Part shown: piece by piece, positions 1-8,047 of the stretch
How positions within the stretch are numbered: the stretch's first letter is position 1
Layout of the letters: every line of letters starts with the position of its first letter
Assembly (NCBI GenBank): GCA_028689585.1
Contig: JAQVCW010000001.1
Coordinates: forward strand, 434,001-498,000
DNA from: Lachnospiraceae bacterium
Lineage (GTDB): Bacteria > Bacillota > Clostridia > Lachnospirales > Lachnospiraceae
Direction of reading: 5' to 3'
Length of the DNA: 64,000 nt
The notes under the pieces: model-generated
What the model was told of the DNA's origin: nothing
Seen by the model: only the letters and a program-made list of their open reading frames with translations
Databases searched by the model: none
Made by a program: the position numbers and the translations under genes

Positions 1-144
1 ACCGGACAGATCCACGGCCGTTTGTACCATCCCTCTTCCAAGGCGCATCCAAAGCATACCGCCTAAGATCCGGGCACTTTTTTTCTGGTTTAATTCATAC
101 GCTTCTTCCAGACTGGCTGGTCTTACATACTGTTTGATCTTCAA
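1..144 (-). CDS. FAD-binding subunit of a molybdopterin dehydrogenase (5' part only)
   Basis: This is the first 48 codons of a gene that runs off the left edge. The start is a TTG at 144, placed six bases after a GAGGG ribosome site. The peptide begins LKIKQYVRPASLEEAYEL and continues with an ILGGMLWMRLG stretch. That is the usual opening of FAD-binding domains in the CoxM/XdhB branch of xanthine and CO dehydrogenases, where a glycine-rich loop (normally GGxT) binds the FAD pyrophosphate. Here the loop reads GGMLW, so the exact subfamily is uncertain. In the family the subunit passes electrons from iron-sulfur centres to FAD. Only the N-terminus is visible, so substrate and partners cannot be judged. 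Confidence 0.6.
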   Translation of the reverse strand, partial: MKIKQYVRPASLEEAYELNQKKSARILGGMLWMRLGRGMVQTAVDLSG

Positions 145-606
145 TCTATTCCCTCACTTTTTTCTGCAGAACCTTCCCCTGGTCCAAAACACCAATCCAC
201 CCTGAATCTGCCGGCTGCGATTCAAGAACGCTCCTGCGTTCTTGCCGCAAAATACGCATCACGCTTCGCATGATATGCTCTTCACACCTCTGCAATCCGG
301 CGGAGGCTTTTATAACAGGGGGCCGCCTGCGTTTTATCCTACCTCTATTCTACTATAGATTTTCATTTTTACCAAGACATCTTTTCCATCTGTGAAGCGC
401 TTCCTTTTCAGTACCAGGGCTCTCTGCCGAACAAAAATGGGCTTTGCAGTACCCGGCGGCCAACCTCTTTAACAGCACAGCTTTTTTTCCGCGCATGAAA
501 CTGCACACCTCTGCATCTTCATTTTACTTCGGTCGTTGCCAAACAAGTGCCACCGACACTTAGCAGCCGCCGGAGGTTTTATCCCGAAAAGAAATTGGAC
601 TCCCTC
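145..606. other. Non-coding stretch with hairpins
   Basis: No convincing gene is present. A perfect hairpin lies at 223-244 (CAAGAACGC, four-base loop, GCGTTCTTG). The phrase CACACCTCTGC followed by a CCGGAGG-type box occurs twice, near 285 and 506, which suggests decayed repeats. GAAGCGCTTC near 393-402 resembles the core of a CcpA site, but no promoter can be assigned to it. Confidence 0.4.
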
Positions 607-729
607 CAAGACAAACCTGTTATTTTCCCACCTCCTATCGAGACAGGAACCTCATCTTCTTTCAAGACGAACCTGCTATTTCCCCACCGCCTATCAAGGC
701 GGGAGCCTCATTTTTTTCAAGACAAAAGC
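607..729. repeat. Tandem repeat, 56-bp period, with an internal hairpin
   Basis: Two imperfect units (607-655 and 663-711) start CAAGAC(A/G)AACCTG and end CCTCAT; a third start (CAAGACAAAAGC) follows at 718. The second unit carries the palindrome CCGCCTATCAAGGCGG at 687-702. The same palindrome with one base changed recurs at 39871-39886, so it is a dispersed element. Short reading frames across it have no ribosome site. Confidence 0.55.
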
Positions 730-751
730 AGGGGCTGCTTCCAGCCCCTGC
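721..751 (-). terminator. Rho-independent terminator of the hydroxyacid dehydrogenase/TRAP operon
   Basis: Read on the minus strand, a perfect 10-bp stem GCAGGGGCTG/CAGCCCCTGC with a four-base loop is followed by TTTTGTCTTG. It lies about 40 bp after the stop codon at 791. Confidence 0.85.
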
Positions 752-790
752 GAACACACTTTCTAACGTTCTCTCTTTGTTTCTTCTTAA

Positions 791-1756
791 TTATTTATTC
801 ACCACATTCATCGGTGCTCCGTCCACGAACGCTTTCACATTCGCCACGGTGATATCCATGATTCTCTGACGGGATGCCTGTGCCGCCCAGGAGATATGAG
901 GTGTGATCAGACAATTCTTTGCGCCCAGCAGCGGATTATCCTTGCGGATCGGTTCTGTGGATACCACGTCCAGCCCTGCTGCATATACTTTTCCGCAATT
1001 CAGCGCGTCTGCCAGATCCTGTTCCACCACCAGTTGACCGCGGCTGTTATTGATAATGATAACACCGTCCTTCATCTTTGCAATGCTCTCTTTATTAATC
1101 ATGCCTTCGGTGGATGGGAACAGCGGGCAGTGCAGGAAAATAACATCGGATTTCGCCAGCAGCTCATCCAGCTCCACATATTCTGCCAGCTTCTTCCCCG
1201 CTTCGCTCTGGAATGCATCATATGCCAGCACCTTCATATCCATTGCATTTAAAATCTTTGCCGTAGCCTGGCCGATCCGGCCCAGCCCTACCACACCGGC
1301 AGTCTTTCCGTACAGCTCAATCATTGGATAATCCCAATAGCACCAGTCCTGATTGTCCGCCCATTTGCCTTCTTTTACAGTCTGGTCATGATGTCCGTAA
1401 TGAGAACAGATCTCCAGCAGCAGACCAACTGCATACTGGCCTACAATCTGAGTGCCATAGGTAGGTACGTTCACTACCGGAATGCCCTTCGTTTTGGCAT
1501 ATTCATAGTCCGCCACATTGTATCCGGTGGCAAGAAATGCAATCATTTTCAAATTAGGGCACTTATCCATCGTCTCTTTGCTGATGGGAGTCTTGTTGGT
1601 GATCACAATCTCTGCGTCGCCAATTCTCTGTGCAATAATGGGATTCTCCGTATAGGACGTTCTGTCGTATACCGTAACCTCACCCAGCTTTTCCAGCTCG
1701 CTCCAGCTCAGATCTCCGGGATTTTCTGTGTAGCCGTCTAAAATAACAATTTTCAT
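791..1756 (-). CDS. D-isomer-specific 2-hydroxyacid dehydrogenase (hydroxypyruvate/glycerate type)
   Basis: This 321-aa cytosolic enzyme should interconvert a 2-oxoacid and a D-2-hydroxyacid with NAD(P)H. The Rossmann loop GLGRIGQATAK lies near residue 155. The family's catalytic set is complete: Arg in NNSRG, Glu in STEP and His in TPHISWA. The overall sequence resembles glycerate dehydrogenase/hydroxypyruvate reductase more than lactate dehydrogenase. It is the last gene of the TRAP operon, 84 bp after dctM, and a strong terminator follows it. Its place beside a split transketolase fits a role with a small hydroxy- or oxoacid made during sugar-acid breakdown. The true substrate is inferred, not shown. 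Confidence 0.85.
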   Translation of the reverse strand: MKIVILDGYTENPGDLSWSELEKLGEVTVYDRTSYTENPIIAQRIGDAEIVITNKTPISKETMDKCPNLKMIAFLATGYNVADYEYAKTKGIPVVNVPTYGTQIVGQYAVGLLLEICSHYGHHDQTVKEGKWADNQDWCYWDYPMIELYGKTAGVVGLGRIGQATAKILNAMDMKVLAYDAFQSEAGKKLAEYVELDELLAKSDVIFLHCPLFPSTEGMINKESIAKMKDGVIIINNSRGQLVVEQDLADALNCGKVYAAGLDVVSTEPIRKDNPLLGAKNCLITPHISWAAQASRQRIMDITVANVKAFVDGAPMNVVNK

Positions 1757-1840
1757 TTTTTATCCATTCCTTTCTTTTTTTAAATACAAGGTAGCGTTGT
1801 ATGGTCAGATCCTTCCAACCCGCTCCACCGTCCGATAAGG

Positions 1841-3112
1841 TCAGATCGTGATGCCAAGGATAATCGGCACATACATATACAGAAGCAGAATACAGAACTC
1901 CAGAATGAGATATGGCACAATTCTCCTGGAAACAGCTCCCACCGTGGTTTTGCAGATACCCGTGGATACGAACAGGTTCACGGCCATTGGCGGTGTGATC
2001 ATACCGATAGAAGTATTTACAATAATAATCAGGCCCAGCGCGATCGGACTGAGTCCAAGAGTAGTCGCGATCGGAAGCAGGATCGGTGTTACCAGCAGGA
2101 TGATGGACTGAGTCTCCAGGAAGCATCCCAGAAACAGCAGCAGTAAATTCATTACAAACAAAATTACAAATTTATTAGTAAAAATAGACATGATCGTGGT
2201 TGCCAGTATGGTAGGAATATTTTCGGAAGTCATCAGCCAGCCAAAAGGAGCCGACATACTGACTACAAAAAGAACCACCGCAGAACTGATACAACTGTCA
2301 ACCAGAATTTTATATAACTTCTTGCGGTCAACTTCCTTGAACACAAACATAGAGACGATCAGAGAATATACACATGCAACCGCCGCTGATTCTGTGGGCG
2401 TAAAGATACCGGAGTAGATACCGCCCAAAATGATGATCGGCATCAGCAGTGCAAGAATGGCATCCTTAAAGCGGAGCACATATTCTTTTACCGGATATTT
2501 GGTGCTGTCCGGAGCATCGTATTTATGGCACATGATCATGTTTGCAATGCAGAGCCCCACGATCAGCATAATGCCGGGGATCCATCCCGCTTCAAACATC
2601 GTGGTTACGGAAACTCCTGCCGTCACCGCATAGGTGACCATGGGAATGGAAGGAGGAATGACTACACCCAGGGTTCCGGAGGAAGCTGCAATAGCCGCTG
2701 TCACGTCCCGTGGGTATCCTTTTTGTATCATCTTCGGCGCGGTAATCCCGCCGATTGCAGCTACGGTAGCCGGATTGGATCCTGAGATCGCTCCGAAGAA
2801 ACCGGAGGCTACTACGGAAATGCAGGCCAGACGGCCCGGCAGCCGTTTTAAAAGCAATTCAAAGAATGCGATCAGCCGGTCGGAAATCCCGCCCTCTGCC
2901 ATAATATTGCCGGCAAGGATAAAGAAGGGAACCGCCATCAGCGTAAAGCTGTCCAACTGAGTAAACATTCGGGTAGGCACGGAGGCCAGATACTGGAAGT
3001 TTCCCGTGATCACCATGGTGGCTGCGGATGCAATACCAAGGCTGATTGCAATAGGAACTCCAAGAAACAGCATTAAGAACAAAATACCAAAAATAATTCC
3101 GGCGATTTCCAT
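1841..3112 (-). CDS. dctM: TRAP transporter large membrane subunit
   Basis: This 423-aa, very hydrophobic protein with about a dozen membrane segments is the ion-coupled transport channel of a tripartite TRAP system. It starts MEIAGIIFGILFLMLFLGVP, typical of DctM. Conserved features include GGITAPKMIQKGYP and the GVVIPPSIPMV loop. Its ATG overlaps the stop of the small subunit as TAATG, so the two are translationally coupled. TRAP systems usually import carboxylates such as C4-diacids or sugar acids, and the neighbouring enzymes favour a sugar acid. Confidence 0.93.
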   Translation of the reverse strand: MEIAGIIFGILFLMLFLGVPIAISLGIASAATMVITGNFQYLASVPTRMFTQLDSFTLMAVPFFILAGNIMAEGGISDRLIAFFELLLKRLPGRLACISVVASGFFGAISGSNPATVAAIGGITAPKMIQKGYPRDVTAAIAASSGTLGVVIPPSIPMVTYAVTAGVSVTTMFEAGWIPGIMLIVGLCIANMIMCHKYDAPDSTKYPVKEYVLRFKDAILALLMPIIILGGIYSGIFTPTESAAVACVYSLIVSMFVFKEVDRKKLYKILVDSCISSAVVLFVVSMSAPFGWLMTSENIPTILATTIMSIFTNKFVILFVMNLLLLFLGCFLETQSIILLVTPILLPIATTLGLSPIALGLIIIVNTSIGMITPPMAVNLFVSTGICKTTVGAVSRRIVPYLILEFCILLLYMYVPIILGITI

Positions 3113-3627
3113 TACTCGATTTCCTCCTTTCCTTCTTCCTGATCCGTCAATTCCTTATTTGTCAGCTTCTGAACGGACCGGATGGTATAAAATACTGCCA
3201 TCAGCGCCACGCCCACCGGGATCAGAAGATAAACACATCCCAGAGGAAGCCTCAGCATCGGACTCTGTTTTCCAAGAGTCAGCATCTTCGCACAGACCGT
3301 CCAGCCATAATAGGCCAAAAAGACTGCAAATATATCCACCAGCACAGTCACGACAACGGATACCGCTTTGATCACGCCTGGCCGTTTCCGAAAGATCATA
3401 GGAATGATTTCCACAATAAAATGTCCGTCTGAGACCGAAGCCAGCATGAGGCCCAGATATACAATTGCAATCATGCAGTATCTGGAGCACTCTTCACTCC
3501 AGGGGATGGAGAAGAGATGGGTATAGCGTCCGACCGTAGCGAGAAAGACAACGATCACCATCACTGACATAATCGCTACCGAAATCGCCTGGACTATCCT
3601 GACTACATTATCTACTACCTTTTTCAT
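3112..3627 (-). CDS. dctQ: TRAP transporter small membrane subunit
   Basis: This 171-aa, four-helix integral membrane protein of the DctQ family is the partner of DctM. It contains the PWSEECSRYCMIAIVYLG region typical of the family. Two ATGs are possible. The one at 3636 lies only two bases from the AAAGGAG site, so the ATG at 3627 is preferred. Its stop overlaps the start of dctM. A strong hairpin separates it from dctP upstream, as expected if the binding protein is made in excess over the membrane parts. Confidence 0.9.
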   Translation of the reverse strand: MKKVVDNVVRIVQAISVAIMSVMVIVVFLATVGRYTHLFSIPWSEECSRYCMIAIVYLGLMLASVSDGHFIVEIIPMIFRKRPGVIKAVSVVVTVLVDIFAVFLAYYGWTVCAKMLTLGKQSPMLRLPLGCVYLLIPVGVALMAVFYTIRSVQKLTNKELTDQEEGKEEIE

Positions 3628-3650
3628 ATCCAGCATTACTCCTTTCGCTT

Positions 3651-3684
3651 TGACAGCAGGGACGCAGTATCGTCCCTGCTGTCA
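3651..3684 (-). promoter_or_regulatory. Intercistronic hairpin between dctP and dctQM
   Basis: TGACAGCAGGGACG pairs perfectly with CGTCCCTGCTGTCA across a six-base loop. No T-run follows on the minus strand, so it looks like an mRNA-processing or stability element rather than a full terminator. It would favour dctP over the permease genes. Confidence 0.6.
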
Positions 3685-3729
3685 GGTGTGGGCAGATATC
3701 TGCCATATGCCTTTGGGCCGGCAGACTGA

Positions 3730-4758
3730 TTATTTTTCTGTAACAGCCTGGATTTTTGCCAGCATATCCGCATCAATTCCCAGAGAGCTGTCTTCATAGA
3801 CAGAGGCAGTTGCTTCGGTCCATGCAGCCTGATCCACATCCGTGAAGGTTACGCCCTGCGCTTCCATCTCTTCTCTTGCGCTCAGTGCCACTTCCTGGCT
3901 GTAAGTTCTCTGATAGTCCTTTGCTTCCTCGGCCGCCTGGTCAAATGCTGCCTTCTGTTCGTCGCTCAGTCCGTCGTAGATATCCTGGCTGATCATCAGC
4001 ACACAGGGGCTGTAGAACAGGTCGATCATGGATACATATTTCTGTACTTCATATACCTTTGCGGTCAGAATAATTGCCAGCGGATTCTCCTGTCCGTCTA
4101 CGGTTCCCTGCTGCAGAGCGGAGAAAATCTCACTCCATGCCATAGCGGTAGGTGTTGCGCCCAGTGCGGAATAAGTAGCCATATGTACGCTGTTTTCCAT
4201 GGTACGGATCTTCATACCGGACAGGTCAGCCGGAGCTGCGATTTCTTTTGTATCATTGGTCAGTTCCCGGAAGCCGTTCTCCCAGAAGCCTACTGCATAA
4301 ATGCCGCTGCCTTCGAACTCGGAAAGCAGTGTCTGTCCCACTTCGCCGTCCAGAACCTCATATGCCTGCTCCGCATTTTTAAACAGATACGGAAGATCCA
4401 GCACGCTCCAGTTGGTGGTAGCAGTGGAGAAAGAGGGGATCGGTCCTGTGGATACAAGACACATATCCTGTGTTCCCATGGATACTGCATCCATCATGTC
4501 AGATTCTCCGCCCAGCTCGGAATTGGGATAAATATCCAGCGTCATTTCTCCATTGGAGTACTCCTCCAGCAGGCGCTGCATCTCTACCAGTCCCATTACA
4601 TAATGTCCATCCGGAGCAGTGGTGGTACCTACTTTAAAACGTACCGCTGCACTGTCTGCTCCCAGAAGATCGCCTGTTTCCTCTGCCATTGCCCCCATGG
4701 ATGCCCCAAACACCATAATTGCTGCTAATCCCGCTGCTGCTAATCTTTTTTTCATCAT
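3730..4758 (-). CDS. dctP: TRAP transporter solute-binding protein
   Basis: This 342-aa exported substrate-binding protein has a signal peptide MMKKRLAAAGLAAIMVFGAS ending at AMA-EE, then a DctP fold. It contains the family region SGMKIRTMENSVHMATYSALG, whose Arg normally clamps the substrate carboxylate, and the GTVDGQENP motif. An ATG at 4758 follows AAGGAG by seven bases; upstream in-frame codons lie in the promoter and are rejected. It is the first gene of the dctPQM-dehydrogenase operon, behind a TTGACT-N17-TAAAAT promoter with a GntR operator. The ligand is probably a sugar acid, by inference from the neighbours. Confidence 0.93.
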   Translation of the reverse strand: MMKKRLAAAGLAAIMVFGASMGAMAEETGDLLGADSAAVRFKVGTTTAPDGHYVMGLVEMQRLLEEYSNGEMTLDIYPNSELGGESDMMDAVSMGTQDMCLVSTGPIPSFSTATTNWSVLDLPYLFKNAEQAYEVLDGEVGQTLLSEFEGSGIYAVGFWENGFRELTNDTKEIAAPADLSGMKIRTMENSVHMATYSALGATPTAMAWSEIFSALQQGTVDGQENPLAIILTAKVYEVQKYVSMIDLFYSPCVLMISQDIYDGLSDEQKAAFDQAAEEAKDYQRTYSQEVALSAREEMEAQGVTFTDVDQAAWTEATASVYEDSSLGIDADMLAKIQAVTEK

Positions 4759-4821
4759 TTTCCTTCTCCTTTTTCTGTGCAATCTGTTATATTTTGTTTC
4801 GTTCTTCTCTTTTCTTTTGTC

Positions 4822-4875
4822 AAATGTTAAACGTTTTATATTTGTTATTTTATCTTGAACACGCAAAATAGTCAA
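4822..4875 (-). promoter_or_regulatory. dctP promoter with GntR-type operator
   Basis: On the minus strand the -35 is TTGACT (4875-4870), the spacer 17 bp and the -10 TAAAAT (4852-4847). Just after the expected start of transcription lies AAATGTTAAACGTTT (4822-4836). This near-palindrome is repeated at 7809-7823 and, more loosely, at 7979-7993. Confidence 0.75.
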
Positions 4876-5013
4876 TCTAATTTTGTTCTTTTTAATAAAA
4901 TTAGTCTTTTTCTACAAAGAGAGGTCGTCAATACACACACAGTAACGGCCCCTCGTAATTATATGATATAAAAGCTTGGCAGTCGCTCTTATATTTCTTC
5001 CTGGTACTTCAAT

Positions 5014-5880
5014 TTAAATCTGAGGATTTTCTGGATGAAGCATGGTAGCAATTACCTTTTTCAGAACATCATCATCCCAGATTTTCTTCCAGTCGTCCCG
5101 AAGCACAAGGCGGTCGCCAAGGCCGATGGCAACCTTGCATGCATCGGATACCGGTGGTTTTCCAGGCAGGTAGCCAAGGAAATTTGCGGACAGGTTAAAC
5201 ACATGGCCGGTCAAAAAGGATACTGCCGCCTCACGGTCAATTCCTCTTCTCTCTGCTTCATCTACGGTCTCCGCCATAGCATACAGGCAGGTAGCACCCA
5301 GCAGTTCAACCAGCGTCGGCTCCAGGAATGCGATCTGTTCGGAAGTCATAATAAATGCATTGTCTGCACGGTACATGCAGCGGGCTGTTTCCTGCGCAAG
5401 TGCAAATTTCTCGTCACTTCCGCAGATTTTGCTCATTACGATATCCTGATGTCCGCCTTCGCCTCCGAAACGGTCCTGATATGCTTCTTCCGTATCCTGC
5501 CATTTAAAGAAGGACGGATGACAGGGATGAGCCACGCCAAAGGTACAGTCATCACGCAGTGTCAGTTCCTTCGCTACTGCTGCTGCCGGATCCAGGATCA
5601 AAAATACCGTTCCCGGTTTCAAAAGCGGCACATATTCTGCAGAAAGTTTCTGGATCAGGGTATCCGGTACTGCAAAGATCACCACATCCGCAAAATCCAG
5701 TGCTTCCTGAACCGGAGTCACCTTTAATCCCCGTTCTTTTTCAATTTTCTCTACTGCAGGCGGAAATGTCTCCACCAGTTTCACATCAAACTTATCCGGA
5801 AACTTTGTAACCAGATTGTTTGAAGTACGAGTTCCCATTTTTCCGCCGGCACCAATGACCGCTACTTTAATCTTTTCCAT
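5014..5880 (-). CDS. NAD(P)-dependent oxidoreductase with PGDH_C-like C-terminal domain
   Basis: This 288-aa protein has an N-terminal Rossmann fold (VAVIGAGGKMGTR, residues 5-17). Its C-terminal half resembles the phosphogluconate dehydrogenase C-terminal-like family, with an AHPCHPSFFKW motif near residue 117 and the FGGEGGHQDIVM segment. My recollection is that D-apionate oxidoisomerase (ApnO) belongs to this kind of protein, so it may be an oxidoisomerase of a branched or linear sugar acid. That link is unverified. It is the last gene of the transketolase transcript, 130 bp after the C-terminal transketolase subunit, and it ends just before the dctP promoter. AAAGGAG precedes the ATG at a proper distance. 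Confidence 0.75.
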   Translation of the reverse strand: MEKIKVAVIGAGGKMGTRTSNNLVTKFPDKFDVKLVETFPPAVEKIEKERGLKVTPVQEALDFADVVIFAVPDTLIQKLSAEYVPLLKPGTVFLILDPAAAVAKELTLRDDCTFGVAHPCHPSFFKWQDTEEAYQDRFGGEGGHQDIVMSKICGSDEKFALAQETARCMYRADNAFIMTSEQIAFLEPTLVELLGATCLYAMAETVDEAERRGIDREAAVSFLTGHVFNLSANFLGYLPGKPPVSDACKVAIGLGDRLVLRDDWKKIWDDDVLKKVIATMLHPENPQI

Positions 5881-5974
5881 TTTTAAAACTCCTTTCGTCT
5901 CTGCTGCTTTTTTATGTTTTATTTTTTCAAAATTTTAATTTCATTTTTATCTCGTGTTTATCTCATGTTCTTTT

Positions 5975-5988
5975 TGGAAGCGCTCTTT
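5975..5988 (-). promoter_or_regulatory. Possible catabolite-control (cre-like) site
   Basis: TGGAAGCGCTCTTT fits the WTGNAARCGYTWNCW pattern of Firmicute CcpA sites except for a few positions. It lies in the 130-bp gap between the transketolase and oxidoreductase genes. This is a weak call based on one motif. Confidence 0.3.
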
Positions 5989-6010
5989 TCTATTTTATCT
6001 CCCGAGCGCC

Positions 6011-6949
6011 TTATTTCTTTAACGCTTCCTTCACTGTCTTTGCGATATCTTCCGGAGCATATCCATATTTATCTGCCAGGATTTTTGCAGGACCGGACTC
6101 GCCAAAATCAGTCAGGGCGATTCTCTTTACCTTTGCAGGCTTATTCTCACAGGCCAGACGGCTGATATAAGAGCCAAGACCGCCATTGATATTATGATCC
6201 TCCACCGTCACAAGCTGCTCACTTCTGCTCATTACTTCCAGAATTTTGGATGGATCCTTTCCATATAATATATTGATATCCGCTGCGGTCACCAGAATTC
6301 CCTGTTCCTTCAGAATATCTGCTGCTGCCAGCACACGGTCCAGTACAAATCCATTTGAGAAAAGCACTGCATCATTTCCATATTCTTTCCAGACGGTAAT
6401 GCCGTCCGGTGAGAATGGAGCATCTTTCTCATAGACATCCACCTCACGTCCGCTTCCCGCTCTCACATAGACCGGTCCGTCAATTTCCGCTGCCATTTTC
6501 ACTGCATGGTAGCACTGTGCCGGATCTGCAGGAGTCAGCAGAGTGAAATTCGGGATGCTGGAGAGGATACTCAGATCTTCGTAAAACTGATGGGTGACGC
6601 CTTCCCGCTCTCCGCCCAGGATACCGGCATTGACACCGACAAACTTCACCGGAAGATTGGTATATCCCACGAAGGTACGCATCTGCTCGCAGGCACGCAT
6701 CGTCAGGAAACCACAGTAAGTACCGATAAACGGCATCATGCCTGCACTTGCCAGACCTGCGCCCACATCCACCGCACACTGCTCCGCGATACCGCATTCC
6801 ACATAACGGTCCGGATACTTTTCACCAAATTCCACTGCTCTCATTGCCTTGAGAGAGTCCGGGGAAATTACCATTACTTTATCATTTATCGCCGCCATAT
6901 CCAGCATGGCTGCAGCGAATGCCTCTCTCGTTCCTTTAAATTCTGCCAT
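6011..6949 (-). CDS. Transketolase, C-terminal subunit
   Basis: This 312-aa protein carries the pyrimidine-binding and C-terminal domains of transketolase. It shows RYVECGIAEQ, with the Glu that activates thiamine diphosphate, then GYTNLPVKFVGVNAG and HQFYEDLSILSSIPN. It pairs with the N-terminal subunit encoded upstream; stop and start overlap as TAATG. Split transketolases of this size act in special sugar routes (for example apulose-4-phosphate or sulfosugar pathways) as well as in the pentose phosphate pathway. GntR control together with a TRAP importer argues for a dedicated catabolic role. Confidence 0.92.
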   Translation of the reverse strand: MAEFKGTREAFAAAMLDMAAINDKVMVISPDSLKAMRAVEFGEKYPDRYVECGIAEQCAVDVGAGLASAGMMPFIGTYCGFLTMRACEQMRTFVGYTNLPVKFVGVNAGILGGEREGVTHQFYEDLSILSSIPNFTLLTPADPAQCYHAVKMAAEIDGPVYVRAGSGREVDVYEKDAPFSPDGITVWKEYGNDAVLFSNGFVLDRVLAAADILKEQGILVTAADINILYGKDPSKILEVMSRSEQLVTVEDHNINGGLGSYISRLACENKPAKVKRIALTDFGESGPAKILADKYGYAPEDIAKTVKEALKK

Positions 6950-7770
6950 TATTTTTCACCTCCCAGTTCTTTTACCGCAATCTCGTACTGCTCATCCGTA
7001 GGAACGCCTTTATGCCATGCGTTGTTATTTTCCATGTAGCTGATGCCTTTTCCTTTGATACAGTCACATACGATGCAGTGTGGTTTTCCTTTTACTCCTT
7101 TTGCCATCGTTACCGCAGCTTTGATGCCGTCGATATCATGACCTGAAATTTCCTGTACGTGCCATCCGAATGCGCGGAAGCGGTCTGCAATATTATTCTG
7201 GCCTACCGTAAATTCAACTGATTTGTAGCTCTGCCAGCCGTTTCTGTCCACGAACACCACCAGGTTATCCAACTGACGTCCGGTAGCCACATTAGCGCCT
7301 TCCCAGCAGACACCCTCCTGAAGTTCTCCATCGCCGCAGATCACATAGGTGAAATAATCCTTTTTCTGAGCTTTCGCCGCCGCTGCCATTCCTGCACCAA
7401 TCGCAATTCCATTTCCCAGAGAGCCTGATGTCATATCAATGCCCACGGTGCTGTGCATGGAGGGATGTCCCTGGAACGTGCTGCCCAGTTGACGCAGTTC
7501 AAAGTGTTCTACCTTTGGTTCAAAGTAGCCTCTTTCATTCAGGGCTGCGTACCAGATCGGACACGCATGGCCTTTTGAAAGAATGAAGCGGTCACGGTCT
7601 TCCCACTGAGGATTTTTCGGATCAACCTTCATAATGTCAAAATAAAGAGTTGAAACAATATCCGCGATGGAAAGTGCAGGACCCGGATGACCGTCCTTTC
7701 CCTCGTATATCATTCGTACAGCCTCCAGGCGAAGCTTATTGGCCATTTTCTGCAATTCTTCTGTTTTCAA
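6949..7770 (-). CDS. Transketolase, N-terminal (thiamine-diphosphate) subunit
   Basis: This 273-aa protein is the pyrophosphate-binding half of transketolase. The thiamine-diphosphate motif is clear: GDGELQEGVCWEG, then NLVVFVDRNGWQS about 30 residues later. Other family landmarks are DGHPGPALS and LSKGHACPIWYAAL. The start is a TTG at 7770, nine bases after AAGGAGG; no better ATG lies near. It is the first gene of the three-gene transcript and is preceded by TTGACA-N17-TATGAT and a GntR operator. Confidence 0.92.
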   Translation of the reverse strand: MKTEELQKMANKLRLEAVRMIYEGKDGHPGPALSIADIVSTLYFDIMKVDPKNPQWEDRDRFILSKGHACPIWYAALNERGYFEPKVEHFELRQLGSTFQGHPSMHSTVGIDMTSGSLGNGIAIGAGMAAAAKAQKKDYFTYVICGDGELQEGVCWEGANVATGRQLDNLVVFVDRNGWQSYKSVEFTVGQNNIADRFRAFGWHVQEISGHDIDGIKAAVTMAKGVKGKPHCIVCDCIKGKGISYMENNNAWHKGVPTDEQYEIAVKELGGEK

Positions 7771-7808
7771 AATTGAATACCTCCTTCTTTGTTTAAACCT
7801 TATACATT

Positions 7809-7868
7809 AAACGTTGAACATTTAACTTTTGATATCGCCATCATATCCTCTTTTTTCCTATTTGTCAA
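7809..7868 (-). promoter_or_regulatory. Transketolase operon promoter with GntR-type operator
   Basis: The minus-strand promoter has -35 TTGACA (7868-7863), a 17-bp spacer and -10 TATGAT (7845-7840). About ten bases downstream of the expected start lies the operator (7809-7823), which on this strand reads AAATGTTCAACGTTT, one base different from the dctP operator. Position and layout match that promoter. Confidence 0.78.
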
Positions 7869-7978
7869 CAAATTTGTCCAAATAATTATTTTTTTGTCTA
7901 TTTTTCACAGCCACGGCTTTTTGTTTTTGTAAATAATTCCTAATTACCGGTTTAAAAATGTCACATCTATTAGCCATG

Positions 7979-8013
7979 AAACGTTTGATATTTTACAATT
8001 TATCCATTATAAT
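7979..8013 (+). promoter_or_regulatory. gntR promoter with overlapping operator
   Basis: The plus-strand promoter has -35 TTGATA (7985-7990), a 17-bp spacer and -10 TATAAT (8008-8013). AAACGTTTGATATTT (7979-7993), a diverged copy of the operator, covers the -35 box. This implies autoregulation of the GntR gene. Confidence 0.7.
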
Positions 8014-8047
8014 GAATAAAAGAAAGTCACGAAGGAGGAATTTAAAT

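Noticed and set aside
4759-4875. A start for dctP 39 codons further upstream
   Set aside because: That stretch holds the promoter and operator. The signal peptide and ribosome site fit the ATG at 4758.
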